Positions 17,686-26,575 of a stretch of 64,000 nt of DNA are shown here, in pieces. Numbering within the stretch: position 1 is the first letter of the stretch; each line of letters opens with the position of its first letter. The notes under the pieces were generated by a model. That model was not told the DNA's origin. It searched no databases and worked only from the letters and a program-made list of their open reading frames with translations. This stretch comes from Marinobacter sp. HL-58 (GTDB lineage: Bacteria; Pseudomonadota; Gammaproteobacteria; Pseudomonadales; Oleiphilaceae), in the NCBI RefSeq assembly GCF_001314605.1, contig NZ_LIHP01000018.1, positions 186,001 through 250,000 of the forward strand. The letters run 5' to 3'. The position numbers and the translations under genes were made by a program.

Positions 17686-19686
17686 ATGCTCAATGCCGAC
17701 GCCCTCAGCCAGTTGCGCCAGCTGAAATCCGATATTGAAGAAAAAAAGGTGGTGTATCCTGGTACCGTCAAGGCCACAAACGGACGGTTCGGATTTGTCG
17801 CACTGGATGAAGGCAGGGATGTGTTCCTGCCACCGGAGGAAATGCAGAAAGTCCTTCCGGGCGACCGAGTCAATATCACCGAGCAGGAAGGCGATAAAGG
17901 CAAGACCCAGGGCGTGATTGACGAGCTGCTGGAAACCAGGCTGGACACCTTCGTGGGCCGTTATCTGGTGAAGGGCAAGGGCCACTTCGTGGTGCCGGAA
18001 ACCCCCGGCATCAACCGCTGGATTTTCATTCCGCCGAAGGAGCGCCAGAATGCCGAGCCGGACGACTACATCTACTGCCGTATCCACAAGCATCCAATCA
18101 AGGATGGCAAGGGCCAGGCAAAAATCCTGAAAGTGATCGGCAAAGCCGGCGAGGCCGGTATCGAACGCTCCTTCACGGTTGCCACCTTCGACCTGCCGGA
18201 CACCTGGCCGGAGCCGGTTCAGAAGCAGGCCGAGGCACTGGATGAATCCGTCATCGAAGCAAAAGGCGAAGGGCGCGAGGATCGCACCGACCAGCCCTAC
18301 GTCACCATCGACAGCCCCGGCACCCAGGACATGGACGACGCCCTGCTGGCCGAGCCCAATGCCACCGGCTGGAAACTGTCCATTGCCATTGCTGACCCCA
18401 CAGCGGTTATCGAGCCTGGCAGCCCGGCCGAGCAGGAAGCCTTCCGCCGCGCCACCGCCATCTATTTCCCCGGTGAGCCGCTGCCGATGCTTCCGGATAC
18501 CCTCAGCACCCGCCTGTGCTCACTGATGCCCGACGTGAAACGCCTGGCCCTGGTATGTGACCTGCAGGTGAACAACGACGGCAGCCTGGGCGACTACAGC
18601 TTCCATCGGGCGGTGATTCGTTCCCATGGCAAACTCAGCTATGAACTGGTGTCCAACCTGATCGAAGGCCGGGAAGACGACGACATCAAGGCGCTGCCGG
18701 ACAGCGTGTCCAACAGCCTTGACCAGCTTCACCAGGCAGCGACGGCGCTGCGCAAGTGGCGTAATGAACACGCACTGGTCAACGGTGACCGTCCGGAATT
18801 CCGCCTGCGGCTGGATGAGAACCGCAGAGTCCGGCTGATCGAACCCTCAGTGCAGAACGAAGCCCACCGGCTGGTGGAAGAGTGCATGATTGCCGCCAAC
18901 CGCTGCGCGGCCGACTTCCTCGGCCAGCAGGACAAGGGGCTGTTTATCCAGCATCCCGGCTTGCGGGACGACCGGGCCGACAATATTCGCGCCCTCCTCG
19001 AAGGCTACGCCCCGGACCTCGCCGGCGTGGATGCCACCAGTGCGGAGGGTTTTCGCGACCTGATGAAGCAGACCGAGGGGCTGGACTCGGAAGTGCCGCT
19101 CAAGGCCATCATTTCCCGCCAGCTTGCCCGCGCCGAGCTGTCGTTTACCGCCGCGCCCCACCAGGGCATGGGGCTGGCCGCCTACACCACCTTTACCTCA
19201 CCGCTGCGCAAGTTCAGCGATTTCCACGTTCACCGGCTGATTAAATCCATCCTTTGGCAGGAACCGCTGACAGACCTTGACGAAAACCAGCTGGCCGAAC
19301 TGCAACTGACCCAGTTCCGGGCCCGGCAGGCGGCCAACAGCCTGGAGAGCTGGCTCAAGAGTGATTTCGCCCGTAATCTGGGTGAAGAACCGATGACCGG
19401 TGTCATCAGCCGCACAACCCCCTCCGGCTTCTTCGTACGGCTTGATGCCAACGGCCTGGAAGGCTTTGTCAGCTGCAAGACCCTGGAAGGAAAATTCGGC
19501 TTTGATCCGGTTACCCTGCGCCTGACCCACAACAAGAACGGCCGCACTTTCCAGCTTGAGCAGCCGGTGACGGTAACCTTCGCCGGTGTGGACGATGAGC
19601 GTAAACAGATTCTGTTCAATCTCGTGGAAACACCGGCACAGGGCCCGGCCTCGGACAGCGGGGCTGACAGCACTGGCGATGCTTGA
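17686..19686 (+). CDS. rnb: Exoribonuclease II family (RNB)
   Basis: A 666-residue RNase II/R family enzyme. An N-terminal cold-shock-like OB domain (about residues 20-80) comes before the RNB catalytic domain, with TIDSPGTQDMDDALL carrying the metal-binding aspartates. A C-terminal S1 domain (MTGVISRTTPSGFFVRLDANGLEGFV) starts near residue 565. The enzyme degrades single-stranded RNA 3' to 5'. Length matches RNase II (about 640) better than RNase R (about 800). A small acidic protein gene follows at 67 nt. Confidence 0.88.
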   Translation: MLNADALSQLRQLKSDIEEKKVVYPGTVKATNGRFGFVALDEGRDVFLPPEEMQKVLPGDRVNITEQEGDKGKTQGVIDELLETRLDTFVGRYLVKGKGHFVVPETPGINRWIFIPPKERQNAEPDDYIYCRIHKHPIKDGKGQAKILKVIGKAGEAGIERSFTVATFDLPDTWPEPVQKQAEALDESVIEAKGEGREDRTDQPYVTIDSPGTQDMDDALLAEPNATGWKLSIAIADPTAVIEPGSPAEQEAFRRATAIYFPGEPLPMLPDTLSTRLCSLMPDVKRLALVCDLQVNNDGSLGDYSFHRAVIRSHGKLSYELVSNLIEGREDDDIKALPDSVSNSLDQLHQAATALRKWRNEHALVNGDRPEFRLRLDENRRVRLIEPSVQNEAHRLVEECMIAANRCAADFLGQQDKGLFIQHPGLRDDRADNIRALLEGYAPDLAGVDATSAEGFRDLMKQTEGLDSEVPLKAIISRQLARAELSFTAAPHQGMGLAAYTTFTSPLRKFSDFHVHRLIKSILWQEPLTDLDENQLAELQLTQFRARQAANSLESWLKSDFARNLGEEPMTGVISRTTPSGFFVRLDANGLEGFVSCKTLEGKFGFDPVTLRLTHNKNGRTFQLEQPVTVTFAGVDDERKQILFNLVETPAQGPASDSGADSTGDA

Positions 19687-19752
19687 AAATCCGGCGCCGG
19701 AGCACCATCGTAGATATCTAGAGGCAGCTATCTAACGCGGAGGTGAATCCGG

Positions 19753-19965
19753 ATGCCTATCAGCCCAACTGAATTCCTCAAGAAGTATGGCTTCGAAGAG
19801 GAAGAAGAGGAGCGGGACCACAGCCTGCGCCACAACGCCATGGAGCACGCCAAACACCTGAAGCGGCCACATGCCGGTACGCCCCACGACTGGGAAGAGT
19901 GGGAGCGCTACAAGAAAGAGCACCCTGACGAAGTCGAAGACGACGAGGACAGCGACAACCGCTAG
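19753..19965 (+). CDS. Small acidic conserved-looking protein
   Basis: A 70-residue, strongly charged protein with Glu runs (EEEEEERD) near the N terminus, a His/Lys-rich middle and an acidic tail (DEVEDDEDSDNR). There is no membrane segment. GGAGG lies 7-11 nt before the ATG. I do not recognise a function. The stop overlaps the stop of the convergent acyltransferase gene by 3 bases. Confidence 0.62.
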   Translation: MPISPTEFLKKYGFEEEEEERDHSLRHNAMEHAKHLKRPHAGTPHDWEEWERYKKEHPDEVEDDEDSDNR

Positions 19966-20858
19966 TTCTCCTCAAGCATTCTCGACAGGCGTTCATCTTT
20001 GGCCTGCCACTGTTCCGCCAGCCAGTTCTTTACGTTCTTGCGGTGCTCGGCATCCGTCGCATAATCCCGGCCCTTCAGGTACTCCGGGATGGCGACCGTG
20101 TCGATTTCCATCTTTACTTCCCGAACCCGTCCACACATGAAGTCCCAGAAGGTCGGCGCACCGCCCGGGTAGGCAATGGTCACATCCACCAGGGTTTCAA
20201 TGGAATCGCCCATGGCATCCAGAACGAAGGCCACGCCGCCGGCCTTGGGTGTCAGCAGGTGGGTGTACTTTGACTTCTGTTTGTCGTGCTTGGCCTGGGT
20301 GAACCGGGTGCCTTCCACAAAGTTCATCACGCTGACAGGGGTGTAGCGGAACTTCTCGCAGGCTTTGCGGGTGGCTTTGAGGTCTTCACCGCGTTTTTCC
20401 GGGTGCTTGATCAGGTACTCGCGGGTGTAGCGCTTCATGAACGGGAAATCCAGCCCCCACCACGCCAGGCCGATGACCGGCACCCAGATCAGCTGTTGCT
20501 TGAGGAAGAACTTGAGAAACGGCGCCCGGTGGTTGAAGACCCGCTGCATGGCAAAGATGTCGACCCAGCTCTGGTGGTTGCTGAGCACGAGGTACCAGCT
20601 TTCCCGTTTGAGTTTTTCGTCGCCGTGGACGGTCCATTTGGTGCCCTGGGTGAGCTTCATCCAGCCGGTGTTGCAGGCAACCCAGGCTTCGGCAATCCAG
20701 ATGATGACTTTGGTGCACAGTATCCGGAAGCCCTGGTGAGGGATGATGAGTTTCAGGATTGCCGGGATGTAGAGCAGCAGACACCAGAACAGGGTGTTGA
20801 GGCCCAGAAGGAAGGAACTGATGACGCCGATGACCGGGGCTGGCAGGAAGCTGAGCAT
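19962..20858 (-). CDS. 1-acylglycerol-3-phosphate acyltransferase-like (PlsC/YihG type)
   Basis: A 298-residue membrane acyltransferase from ATG 20858 (ACAGGACA upstream). An N-terminal hydrophobic segment (about residues 5-45) is followed by the acyltransferase motif NHQSWVD (HX4D) and by FVEGTRF, the second conserved block. Later motifs are consistent with the YihG subgroup, which acylates lysophosphatidic acid and alters phospholipid acyl composition. Longer in-frame starts exist upstream but lack a ribosome-binding site. The 342-bp gap to phaC-like 21200 holds hairpin copy 4. Confidence 0.85.
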   Translation of the reverse strand: MLSFLPAPVIGVISSFLLGLNTLFWCLLLYIPAILKLIIPHQGFRILCTKVIIWIAEAWVACNTGWMKLTQGTKWTVHGDEKLKRESWYLVLSNHQSWVDIFAMQRVFNHRAPFLKFFLKQQLIWVPVIGLAWWGLDFPFMKRYTREYLIKHPEKRGEDLKATRKACEKFRYTPVSVMNFVEGTRFTQAKHDKQKSKYTHLLTPKAGGVAFVLDAMGDSIETLVDVTIAYPGGAPTFWDFMCGRVREVKMEIDTVAIPEYLKGRDYATDAEHRKNVKNWLAEQWQAKDERLSRMLEEN

Positions 20859-21029
20859 GGTTGTCCTGTTGTTGGTGTTTTGCGATGGGCGAATGATACC
20901 AATGGTTGGCGCATTTGGGCAGTGGCCTGAAGTGACCGGTTTGCCAATGGGGATGGACGTTCTTGCCATAGCCGCATTTGGGGTTGGCCGGTAATCTTGG
21001 CCCTAGCCTGTTAGCTGAGGAGCGATGGT

Positions 21030-21134
21030 GAGGAGGGGACAGGCCTTCGTCAGACACGCCGTGAACCCATCCATGGGGGCTCGGCATTGCCATCCCTGGC
21101 AATGCACGGTCTGCCAAAGGCCTGTCCCCTCCTC
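21030..21134 (-). repeat. Covarying hairpin repeat, copy 4
   Basis: The arms at 21030-21055 and 21109-21134 pair at 24 of 26 positions. Of the two mismatches, one is a G.U wobble in core-sense RNA and the other an A.G. The first small hairpin is extended to nine base pairs (21084-21105) around a GGGA loop. The second is CCCA-TGGA-TGGG in core sense (21066-21077), where stem bases have changed on both sides while GGA is kept. It lies in the divergent 342-bp gap between the acyltransferase and PhaC-like genes; I see no other clear feature there. Confidence 0.9.
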
Positions 21135-21199
21135 CCCTGTTACTTTTCAGATAACGCTTTCTGGCCGTCACAATGACATAAACGAAATAGATATTCTGG

Positions 21200-22381
21200 A
21201 TGAAAACCGTACCAACGATGGATGCTTCGATGCCCGATCCACTGCAGTATGTCTTCAACAAAACCTCGGGGCTGACCCGACAGACGGCGCTTTATGCCGG
21301 CAACGCGTTCGACCGGGTATTCCGCGCCGCCAGCCTGGTGCAGGCGGGGCAAACGCCGTTCGAGACGTTGTATACCGATGGGCTGGTGAGCCTGCGGTAC
21401 TACCCGCCACTGGCCGAGGATTTTATCGAGCTGGATGGCGAGATGATCAACGTGGAGCGCACTCCCCACAAGACCCCGATTGTGATTGTGCCACCGCTGG
21501 CGGTGAACATGCTGATCTACGACCTGTTTCCCCAGCGCAGTCTCGTGCGCTTCCTGCGGGCGAAGGGGTTTGAGGTATACCTGATCGACTGGGGCGTGCC
21601 TACGCGGCAGCACAGCCACTACAATCTTCATACCTACGTGGCGGAGCTGCTGCCGGCGTATCTGAACCGGGTACGGGAGCACAGTGGCGAGCAGGAGCTG
21701 TCGCTGCACGGCTGGAGCCTGGGCGGGATGTTCACGCTGTTCTACTCCGCCCTCAGCCGCGACCAGCACATCCGCAACGCCATCGTGCTGGGCTCCCCCA
21801 TCGACAGCCACGCTTCCGGCCTGATGGGGCTGATGTACCAGCGGGTATCCGACGTGGCCGACTTCATCCGCAAACGCACCGGCTTCCGCCTCCACGACGT
21901 CAAACCCCACTGGTTCCACACCCCCGGCTGGGCCAACACCATCGGCTTCAAGCTCACCAACCCCATCGGCAGCGTGATGGGCTACTGGGAACTCCTCGTC
22001 CGCCTCGGCGACCGCGAATTCGTCGCCAGCCACGCCACCACCTCCGCCTTCCTCGACCGCATGGTCGCCTACCCCGGCGGCATCGTCCAGGACGCCGTGG
22101 TGCGCCTGTGGATCGACAACGAACTCTCGAAAGGCCAGATCCAGATCGGCGAAGACGTGGCCCGCCTGGAAAACGTAAACGCCAACTTACTGGCCATCGC
22201 CGGCGACAGCGACACCCTGGCCACCCCCGGCGCGGTCAAGCGCATCGAAGACCATGTCAGCTCCAAAGACGTCACCTTCCGGGTTACCCCCGGTGGTCAT
22301 ATGGGAATCCTGGCCGGCAGCAAGGCGCCGAGGGAAAGCTGGATGGAAATGGCAGAGTGGTTGGCAAAAAGATCGGATTGA
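21200..22381 (+). CDS. PhaC-like alpha/beta hydrolase with Ser nucleophile
   Basis: A 393-residue protein that follows the layout of class III polyhydroxyalkanoate synthase: PIVIVPPLAVNMLIYDL near residue 97, DWGVPTRQHSHYN, and GGHMG near the end for the catalytic His. However, the lipase box reads HGWSLGG with Ser173 in place of the Cys that PHA synthases need. It is therefore more likely a hydrolase or depolymerase-type relative than a true synthase. Starts at 21218 and 21230 are also possible. Substrate is not known. Confidence 0.75.
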   Translation: MKTVPTMDASMPDPLQYVFNKTSGLTRQTALYAGNAFDRVFRAASLVQAGQTPFETLYTDGLVSLRYYPPLAEDFIELDGEMINVERTPHKTPIVIVPPLAVNMLIYDLFPQRSLVRFLRAKGFEVYLIDWGVPTRQHSHYNLHTYVAELLPAYLNRVREHSGEQELSLHGWSLGGMFTLFYSALSRDQHIRNAIVLGSPIDSHASGLMGLMYQRVSDVADFIRKRTGFRLHDVKPHWFHTPGWANTIGFKLTNPIGSVMGYWELLVRLGDREFVASHATTSAFLDRMVAYPGGIVQDAVVRLWIDNELSKGQIQIGEDVARLENVNANLLAIAGDSDTLATPGAVKRIEDHVSSKDVTFRVTPGGHMGILAGSKAPRESWMEMAEWLAKRSD

Positions 22382-22407
22382 GCTGAAACGCTGGCTCTCA
22401 ACTATGG

Positions 22408-22517
22408 GCGAAGTGCGTCTATGGCTTTCCAAAACTGTGCGGAGCCAGGGATGGCGGAGCCCAAGCGTACAGGGACGTATTTACAGCGTGTTTTGGAAAG
22501 CCATCGACGCACTTCGC
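22408..22517 (+). repeat. Covarying hairpin repeat, copy 5
   Basis: The arms at 22408-22435 and 22490-22517 are 28 bp with one T.C mismatch. The first small hairpin is GCCA-GGGA-TGGC at 22444-22455; the second site is ACAGGGACGT at 22469-22478. It fills the gap between convergent genes, starting 27 nt after the PhaC-like stop and ending 11 nt before the dehalogenase stop. Confidence 0.92.
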
Positions 22518-22528
22518 TTCCACCAGAG

Positions 22529-23200
22529 TTACAGGTTATTCAAGGTAGCAGGCAACTCCGAAAGACTGCGAATCACCGCATTAGGCTCAATCCCCCAGTC
22601 CTCAAAAACCTTCCCGGCATCCCTCTGCACCCAAATGGCCATCAACCCCGCCGCCCGGGCCCCGATCACATCCCAGGCATTACTCGACACCAGACACAGC
22701 GGCTGCTCCATCGCCCCCGTCGCCCGCCGCGCATAGGCATACACCGCCGGGTCCGGCTTGAAACTCCTGATGTCATCCACCGACACCAGCCCATCAAACA
22801 TCGCCAACAGATCATTGTGCCCCAGCACCTTCTCCAACGCCGGATAGGTGCCATTGGAGAAAGCAAACATCAGATAATCCCCCTCCAGGGATTTCAGCGC
22901 TGGCAACGCATCATCAAACGCCGGCAATGAAAGGTAGGCGGCCATCAGCTCATCCTCCCGCTCCTGGCCCAGCGCAAACCCATGGCTGGCCATCGCGTAA
23001 CGCAATGCCTGCCGGGTACAGGCCCCGAAATCCTCATACATGCGCATCAATCCCTTGCGAAAGGAAAACTCCAGCTGCTTCTCCCGCCACTGGGCACTGA
23101 CAGACTCCGCCGCGCCCCCCGCATCCGGTGCCAGTAAATCGGCCATGCCCATGGGATCGACCAGGGTGCCGTATACATCAAACGCCAGAATCGGCTTCAT
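22529..23200 (-). CDS. Haloacid dehalogenase type II
   Basis: A 223-residue HAD-superfamily protein. The nucleophile Asp8 lies in FDVYGTLVD. Motif II is FSNGTYPAL, motif III KPDPAVY, and SSNAWDVIGA supplies the late acidic residue region. The Tyr after the nucleophile and the SNAWD block are characteristic of L-2-haloacid dehalogenases, which remove halide from short 2-haloacids. The LysR gene is divergent at 137 bp and could control it. Confidence 0.85.
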   Translation of the reverse strand: MKPILAFDVYGTLVDPMGMADLLAPDAGGAAESVSAQWREKQLEFSFRKGLMRMYEDFGACTRQALRYAMASHGFALGQEREDELMAAYLSLPAFDDALPALKSLEGDYLMFAFSNGTYPALEKVLGHNDLLAMFDGLVSVDDIRSFKPDPAVYAYARRATGAMEQPLCLVSSNAWDVIGARAAGLMAIWVQRDAGKVFEDWGIEPNAVIRSLSELPATLNNL

Positions 23201-23261
23201 CGGGTTCTCCTACACCATGCATTCAACTTATTTCACCCTTGAACCATGCCTCAAGGAAGCC

Positions 23262-23275
23262 TGAATGTATATTCA
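23262..23275. promoter_or_regulatory. Possible LysR-type T-N11-A box
   Basis: TGAAT-GTAT-ATTCA is a 14-bp partial palindrome of the T-N11-A type bound by LysR regulators. It is in the 137-bp gap between the divergent dehalogenase and LysR genes, 61 bp before the LysR start. Binding is inferred from pattern and position. Confidence 0.4.
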
Positions 23276-23336
23276 AAAATAGCACCCCGGCAATAGCACT
23301 ATTGGGAACTCGCCGTTCTGGAGTACACTCCCATTC

Positions 23337-24257
23337 ATGAACCCGATCGATACATTCAACCTGGACATTCGCTCCCTGAGCACCTTTATCGCCGTGCTGG
23401 ACGAAGGCAGCGTGTCCCGTGCGGCGGTGCGCCTGGGGGTGAGCCAGTCCGCCGTCAGCCACACCCTGGACCGCCTGCGCCAGGCCCTGGGCGATGCCCT
23501 GTTTGTAAAATCCGGCCGCGGCATTGTGCCCACCCGCTATGCGGTCCAGGCCGGGCCCCACGTTCGCCAGATTCTGGACGACCTCCACTCCCTGTCCTCC
23601 GGCCCGCCGTTCACTCCGGCCACCGCCGAATTTACCTTCACCGTCGCCGCCAACGACTATCAGCGGGACCTGCTGCTACCCGGGCTGCTGTCGGTCCTCC
23701 GGCGGGAAGCCCCCGGCATCCGCCTGCAGGTCATTCCCTCCGGCATACCGACGGCGGACATGCTGCGCAAGGACCTGTGCGACCTGATTCTCTCGCCACA
23801 CGCCCCGGAAGCCACGGACATCATGCAACGGGGCCTGATGGCGGATCGCATGGTGGTTTTCTACGACCCCGCCCACCGGCAGGCCCCGGAATCCCTGGCG
23901 GATTACCTTCAGGCGGACCACATCGGCATCCTGTTCGGCACCGGCGAAAAAACGGCTTTTGAAGGCTCACTATCCGCGAGGGGCCTTACCCGGCGAACGG
24001 CCGTCACTGTGTCCAACTTCTCCGGCCTGCCCGGTTTCCTGCGCGAAACCAATATGCTGGCCACCGCCCCAATGCGCATGAGTGAACACTTACTGAAGGA
24101 CTTTGCCTGGACGCACCTGCCCTTCGACTACAAGCCCTTCACCATGCTGATGCTATGGCACAAACGAAACCAGAATGACCCCGCCCACCGCTGGATCCGC
24201 AACCACGTAAACGGTGTTGCTGCCACTATGAATAGCCTGGTCACACCATCCATCTGA
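23337..24257 (+). CDS. LysR-family transcriptional regulator
   Basis: A 306-residue LysR protein. The N-terminal winged helix reads DEGSVSRAAVRLGVSQSAVS followed by HTLDRLRQALGD; the rest is the periplasmic-binding-like effector domain. The start at 23337 places the helix at the usual position (residues about 20-45). It is divergent from the haloacid dehalogenase gene, the classic arrangement for regulator and target. Its effector is unknown. Confidence 0.88.
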   Translation: MNPIDTFNLDIRSLSTFIAVLDEGSVSRAAVRLGVSQSAVSHTLDRLRQALGDALFVKSGRGIVPTRYAVQAGPHVRQILDDLHSLSSGPPFTPATAEFTFTVAANDYQRDLLLPGLLSVLRREAPGIRLQVIPSGIPTADMLRKDLCDLILSPHAPEATDIMQRGLMADRMVVFYDPAHRQAPESLADYLQADHIGILFGTGEKTAFEGSLSARGLTRRTAVTVSNFSGLPGFLRETNMLATAPMRMSEHLLKDFAWTHLPFDYKPFTMLMLWHKRNQNDPAHRWIRNHVNGVAATMNSLVTPSI

Positions 24258-24333
24258 TTTGTTCATACATTGTATGAAGCGTTAAGCCGTTATCCCGGCC
24301 GTTCACAAGCGTAAACTCCCGATATCAGATAGA

Positions 24334-24444
24334 GCGCTGGGTGTGAACCGGCCTTCTGAAACCGTGCGGAGCCATGGATGGCGGAGCCGAGCGTACAGGG
24401 ACGTATTCACAGCGTGTTTCAGAAGGCCGGTTCACACCCAGTGC
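24334..24444 (+). repeat. Covarying hairpin repeat, copy 6
   Basis: The arms at 24334-24362 and 24416-24444 pair over 29 bp with one G.U wobble in core sense. The first small hairpin is at 24371-24382 (GCCA-TGGA-TGGC) and the second site ACAGGGACGT at 24395-24404. It lies between the LysR gene and the MFS gene in their sense orientation and ends only 24 nt before the MFS start codon, the shortest such distance in the set. Confidence 0.93.
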
Positions 24445-24468
24445 GATACTCCAAAGTTGCCGGGATAA

Positions 24469-25677
24469 ATGATGCTCGCACTCACCAGTGTATGGACAAC
24501 GATACTATTGGCAGCTGCTGTCGCCCTCGGGCCGCTGGCGATCGATATGTATCTGCCGGCGCTGCCCAGTATGGGAGAGTCGCTCGCGGCCAGTACCGGG
24601 CAGGTTCAGCTGACGCTGAGTATTTACATGGCCGGTTTCGCGCTCGCTCAGTTGATCTGTGGGCCGCTGGCGGACCGGTTTGGTCGTAAACCGATCATGA
24701 TTGGTGGTTTCCTGCTGTTTGCTGTTGCCAGTGTTATCTGTGCCCTGGCCACCAATATTGAAACGCTGATTCTCTCCCGCTTTCTCCAGGCCCTGGGCGG
24801 CTCTGCCGGCCCTGTTCTGGGACGGGCGGCAGTGCGGGATATCTATTCGCCCCGGGAAGCGGCAAAGATCATGGCGATTCTGGCCAGTATCATGGCGCTG
24901 GCACCGGCCATTGCGCCGACCCTGGGTGGTTTCATGGTGGTGGGGCTGGGCTGGCAGTCGATCTTCCTGGCACTGGGCGGTTATGCCCTGATTATGGCAG
25001 CAGTGATTGCGGTTGGTATTCCCGAGCCAATGCGCCCGGAAAACCGGCAATCCCTGCGCATTGGCAGCCTGATAAAGAACTACCGGGCCATTGCCTCGGA
25101 CATCAGCTTCCTGGGCTATACCCTGGTCAATTCCCTGACGTTTGCCGGCCTGTTCGCCTTCCTGTCCGGGTCATCATTTGTGCTGATCGATTTCCTGGGA
25201 GTAAAACCGGAGCACTTCGGGCCCTTCTTTGCCTGCATCGTTGCCGGCTATATCGTCGGCAATCTCACCGCTGTTCGCCTGGGCAGCAGACTGGCCCCGG
25301 ATCAGATACTGGTCCGGGGCCTGGTTGTTGCCGTGGCCGGAGGCGGTTTGATGGCCGTACTGGCGGTGACTCAGGTCTATAACGCCTGGGCCGTGATCCT
25401 GCCCCAGACTTTGTTCATGATTGGCGTAGGCATGGTGCTGCCCCAGACCATGGCCGGGGCGCTGGCCAACTTCCCCCGTATGGCCGGCTCCGCTTCCGCT
25501 CTGTTCGGATTCACCCAGATGGTGGTTGCCGCAACCATCGGTGCCCTGGTGGGGTATTTTCACGACGGCACCTCCCTGGTGATGGCCGCCACCATCGCCA
25601 CCTGCGCCATCGCGGCCCTGGCCAGCTACCTGTTGCTGGTACAGCGCCACCCGGCGCCCGGATTCGAGCCCGCCTGA
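24469..25677 (+). CDS. Bcr/CflA-type MFS drug efflux transporter
   Basis: A 402-residue, 12-helix major facilitator. The start of the first helix (LGPLAIDMYLPALPSM) and motif A (GPLADRFGRKP) are typical of the Bcr/CflA drug-resistance group, which exports compounds such as bicyclomycin, sulfonamides or chloramphenicol by proton antiport. Two adjacent ATG codons (24469, 24472) could start it. The actual substrate is unknown. Hairpin copy 6 is immediately upstream. Confidence 0.87.
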   Translation: MMLALTSVWTTILLAAAVALGPLAIDMYLPALPSMGESLAASTGQVQLTLSIYMAGFALAQLICGPLADRFGRKPIMIGGFLLFAVASVICALATNIETLILSRFLQALGGSAGPVLGRAAVRDIYSPREAAKIMAILASIMALAPAIAPTLGGFMVVGLGWQSIFLALGGYALIMAAVIAVGIPEPMRPENRQSLRIGSLIKNYRAIASDISFLGYTLVNSLTFAGLFAFLSGSSFVLIDFLGVKPEHFGPFFACIVAGYIVGNLTAVRLGSRLAPDQILVRGLVVAVAGGGLMAVLAVTQVYNAWAVILPQTLFMIGVGMVLPQTMAGALANFPRMAGSASALFGFTQMVVAATIGALVGYFHDGTSLVMAATIATCAIAALASYLLLVQRHPAPGFEPA

Positions 25678-25779
25678 TAACAACTTAATTCCCTCACCGG
25701 ATGAAAAAGCATCCAAAATGAACTACACAGAGTAAGTTGTTTTACACAAACCCATCGGGCCATAAACAGGGAGATCAAA

Positions 25780-26277
25780 ATGAGCAACGTAACACTCGGC
25801 GGCGATCCGATTACCGTCAGCGGCACCTTACCGCAACCCGGCGACACCGCCCCCGACTTCACCCTTACCACCCAGGGCCTGGAAGACGTCACCCTCGACA
25901 ACTGGAAGGGCAAGCGCAAGATCCTGAACATCGTCCCCAGTGTCGATACCCCAACCTGTGCCACCTCCACCCGCAAATTCAACGAAAAAGCCAGCAGCCT
26001 CGACAACACTGTCGTGCTCGTTATTTCCGCAGACCTTCCCTTTGCCGCCGGCCGTTTCTGTGGTGCCGAAGGCCTGAAGGACGTTATTACACTGTCCAGC
26101 TTCCGCAACTACAGCTTCCAGCAGGATTATGGCGTTGCCATTCAGGACGGCCCCCTTGCCGGTCTTACCGCCCGCGCGGTGGTGGTTCTGGATGAGGACA
26201 ACAAGGTTCTGCACAGTGAGTTGGTGGGCGACATCAAGGACGAGCCGGATTATGAGGCGGCTTTGAAGGCGCTTTGA
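25780..26277 (+). CDS. tpx: Thiol peroxidase
   Basis: A 165-residue atypical 2-Cys peroxiredoxin of the Tpx group. The peroxidatic Cys60 lies in [13 protein letters not shown] and the resolving Cys94 in GRFCGAEG, the normal spacing. It reduces hydrogen and alkyl hydroperoxides with thioredoxin as donor, in the cytoplasm or periplasm. GGGAG precedes the ATG. It appears to be a single-gene transcript. Confidence 0.95.
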   Translation: MSNVTLGGDPITVSGTLPQPGDTAPDFTLTTQGLEDVTLDNWKGKRKILNIVPSVDTPTCATSTRKFNEKASSLDNTVVLVISADLPFAAGRFCGAEGLKDVITLSSFRNYSFQQDYGVAIQDGPLAGLTARAVVVLDEDNKVLHSELVGDIKDEPDYEAALKAL

Positions 26278-26292
26278 TTCTTGACCGGGCTT

Positions 26293-26328
26293 GTTGTCGG
26301 ATTACGGCTCTGCCTAATCCGACCTACG
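26293..26328. repeat. REP-like single unit
   Basis: One diverged copy of the GTCGGATTA hairpin (stem 26296-26304 with 26315-26323, followed by CCTACG) lies just after tpx. It matches the doublet at 2674-2774 in the stem but differs in the loop. Confidence 0.8.
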
Positions 26329-26393
26329 GGACTTCGCCTTCTATGCCTTTTACGGGTAAATCCGACCTGCGGGGAGATAACTGCCGAGTCTGA

Positions 26394-26505
26394 GTGCACC
26401 GGGCGGGCGGCGTTTCACAGACTGTCTTCGGCCAAGGATGGCCGAAGTCAAGCGCACAGGGACGTGCTCGTAGCGTGTCTGTGAAACGCCGCCCGCCCGG
26501 TGCAC
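26394..26505 (+). repeat. Covarying hairpin repeat, copy 7
   Basis: Perfect 29-bp arms at 26394-26422 and 26477-26505. The first small hairpin is extended to nine base pairs (CTTCGGCCA with TGGCCGAAG, 26426-26447) around an AGGA loop, replacing the usual imperfect outer part with full complementarity. The second site is ACAGGGACGT (26456-26465) inside a GCAC/GTGC stem. It lies between tpx and the MATE gene in sense orientation, 70 nt before the MATE start. Confidence 0.93.
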
Positions 26506-26575
26506 CACCGCCCAAATCAGCAAACCTGCTAGAATCACGCCTCCAGGCAAAACACCAGGAACCGAAACCCCCAAC

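Noticed and set aside
21200-22381. Calling the gene a true PHA synthase (phaC)
   Set aside because: The essential Cys nucleophile is replaced by Ser in GWSLGG and no other pha gene is adjacent.
22421-22930. Open frames running through the hairpin elements, with peptides such as SHGWRSPSVQGRIYSVF or MAEPKRTGTYLQ
   Set aside because: The same peptides recur at many copies because the conserved core is translated in several frames. They lack ribosome-binding sites and simply reflect the repeat.
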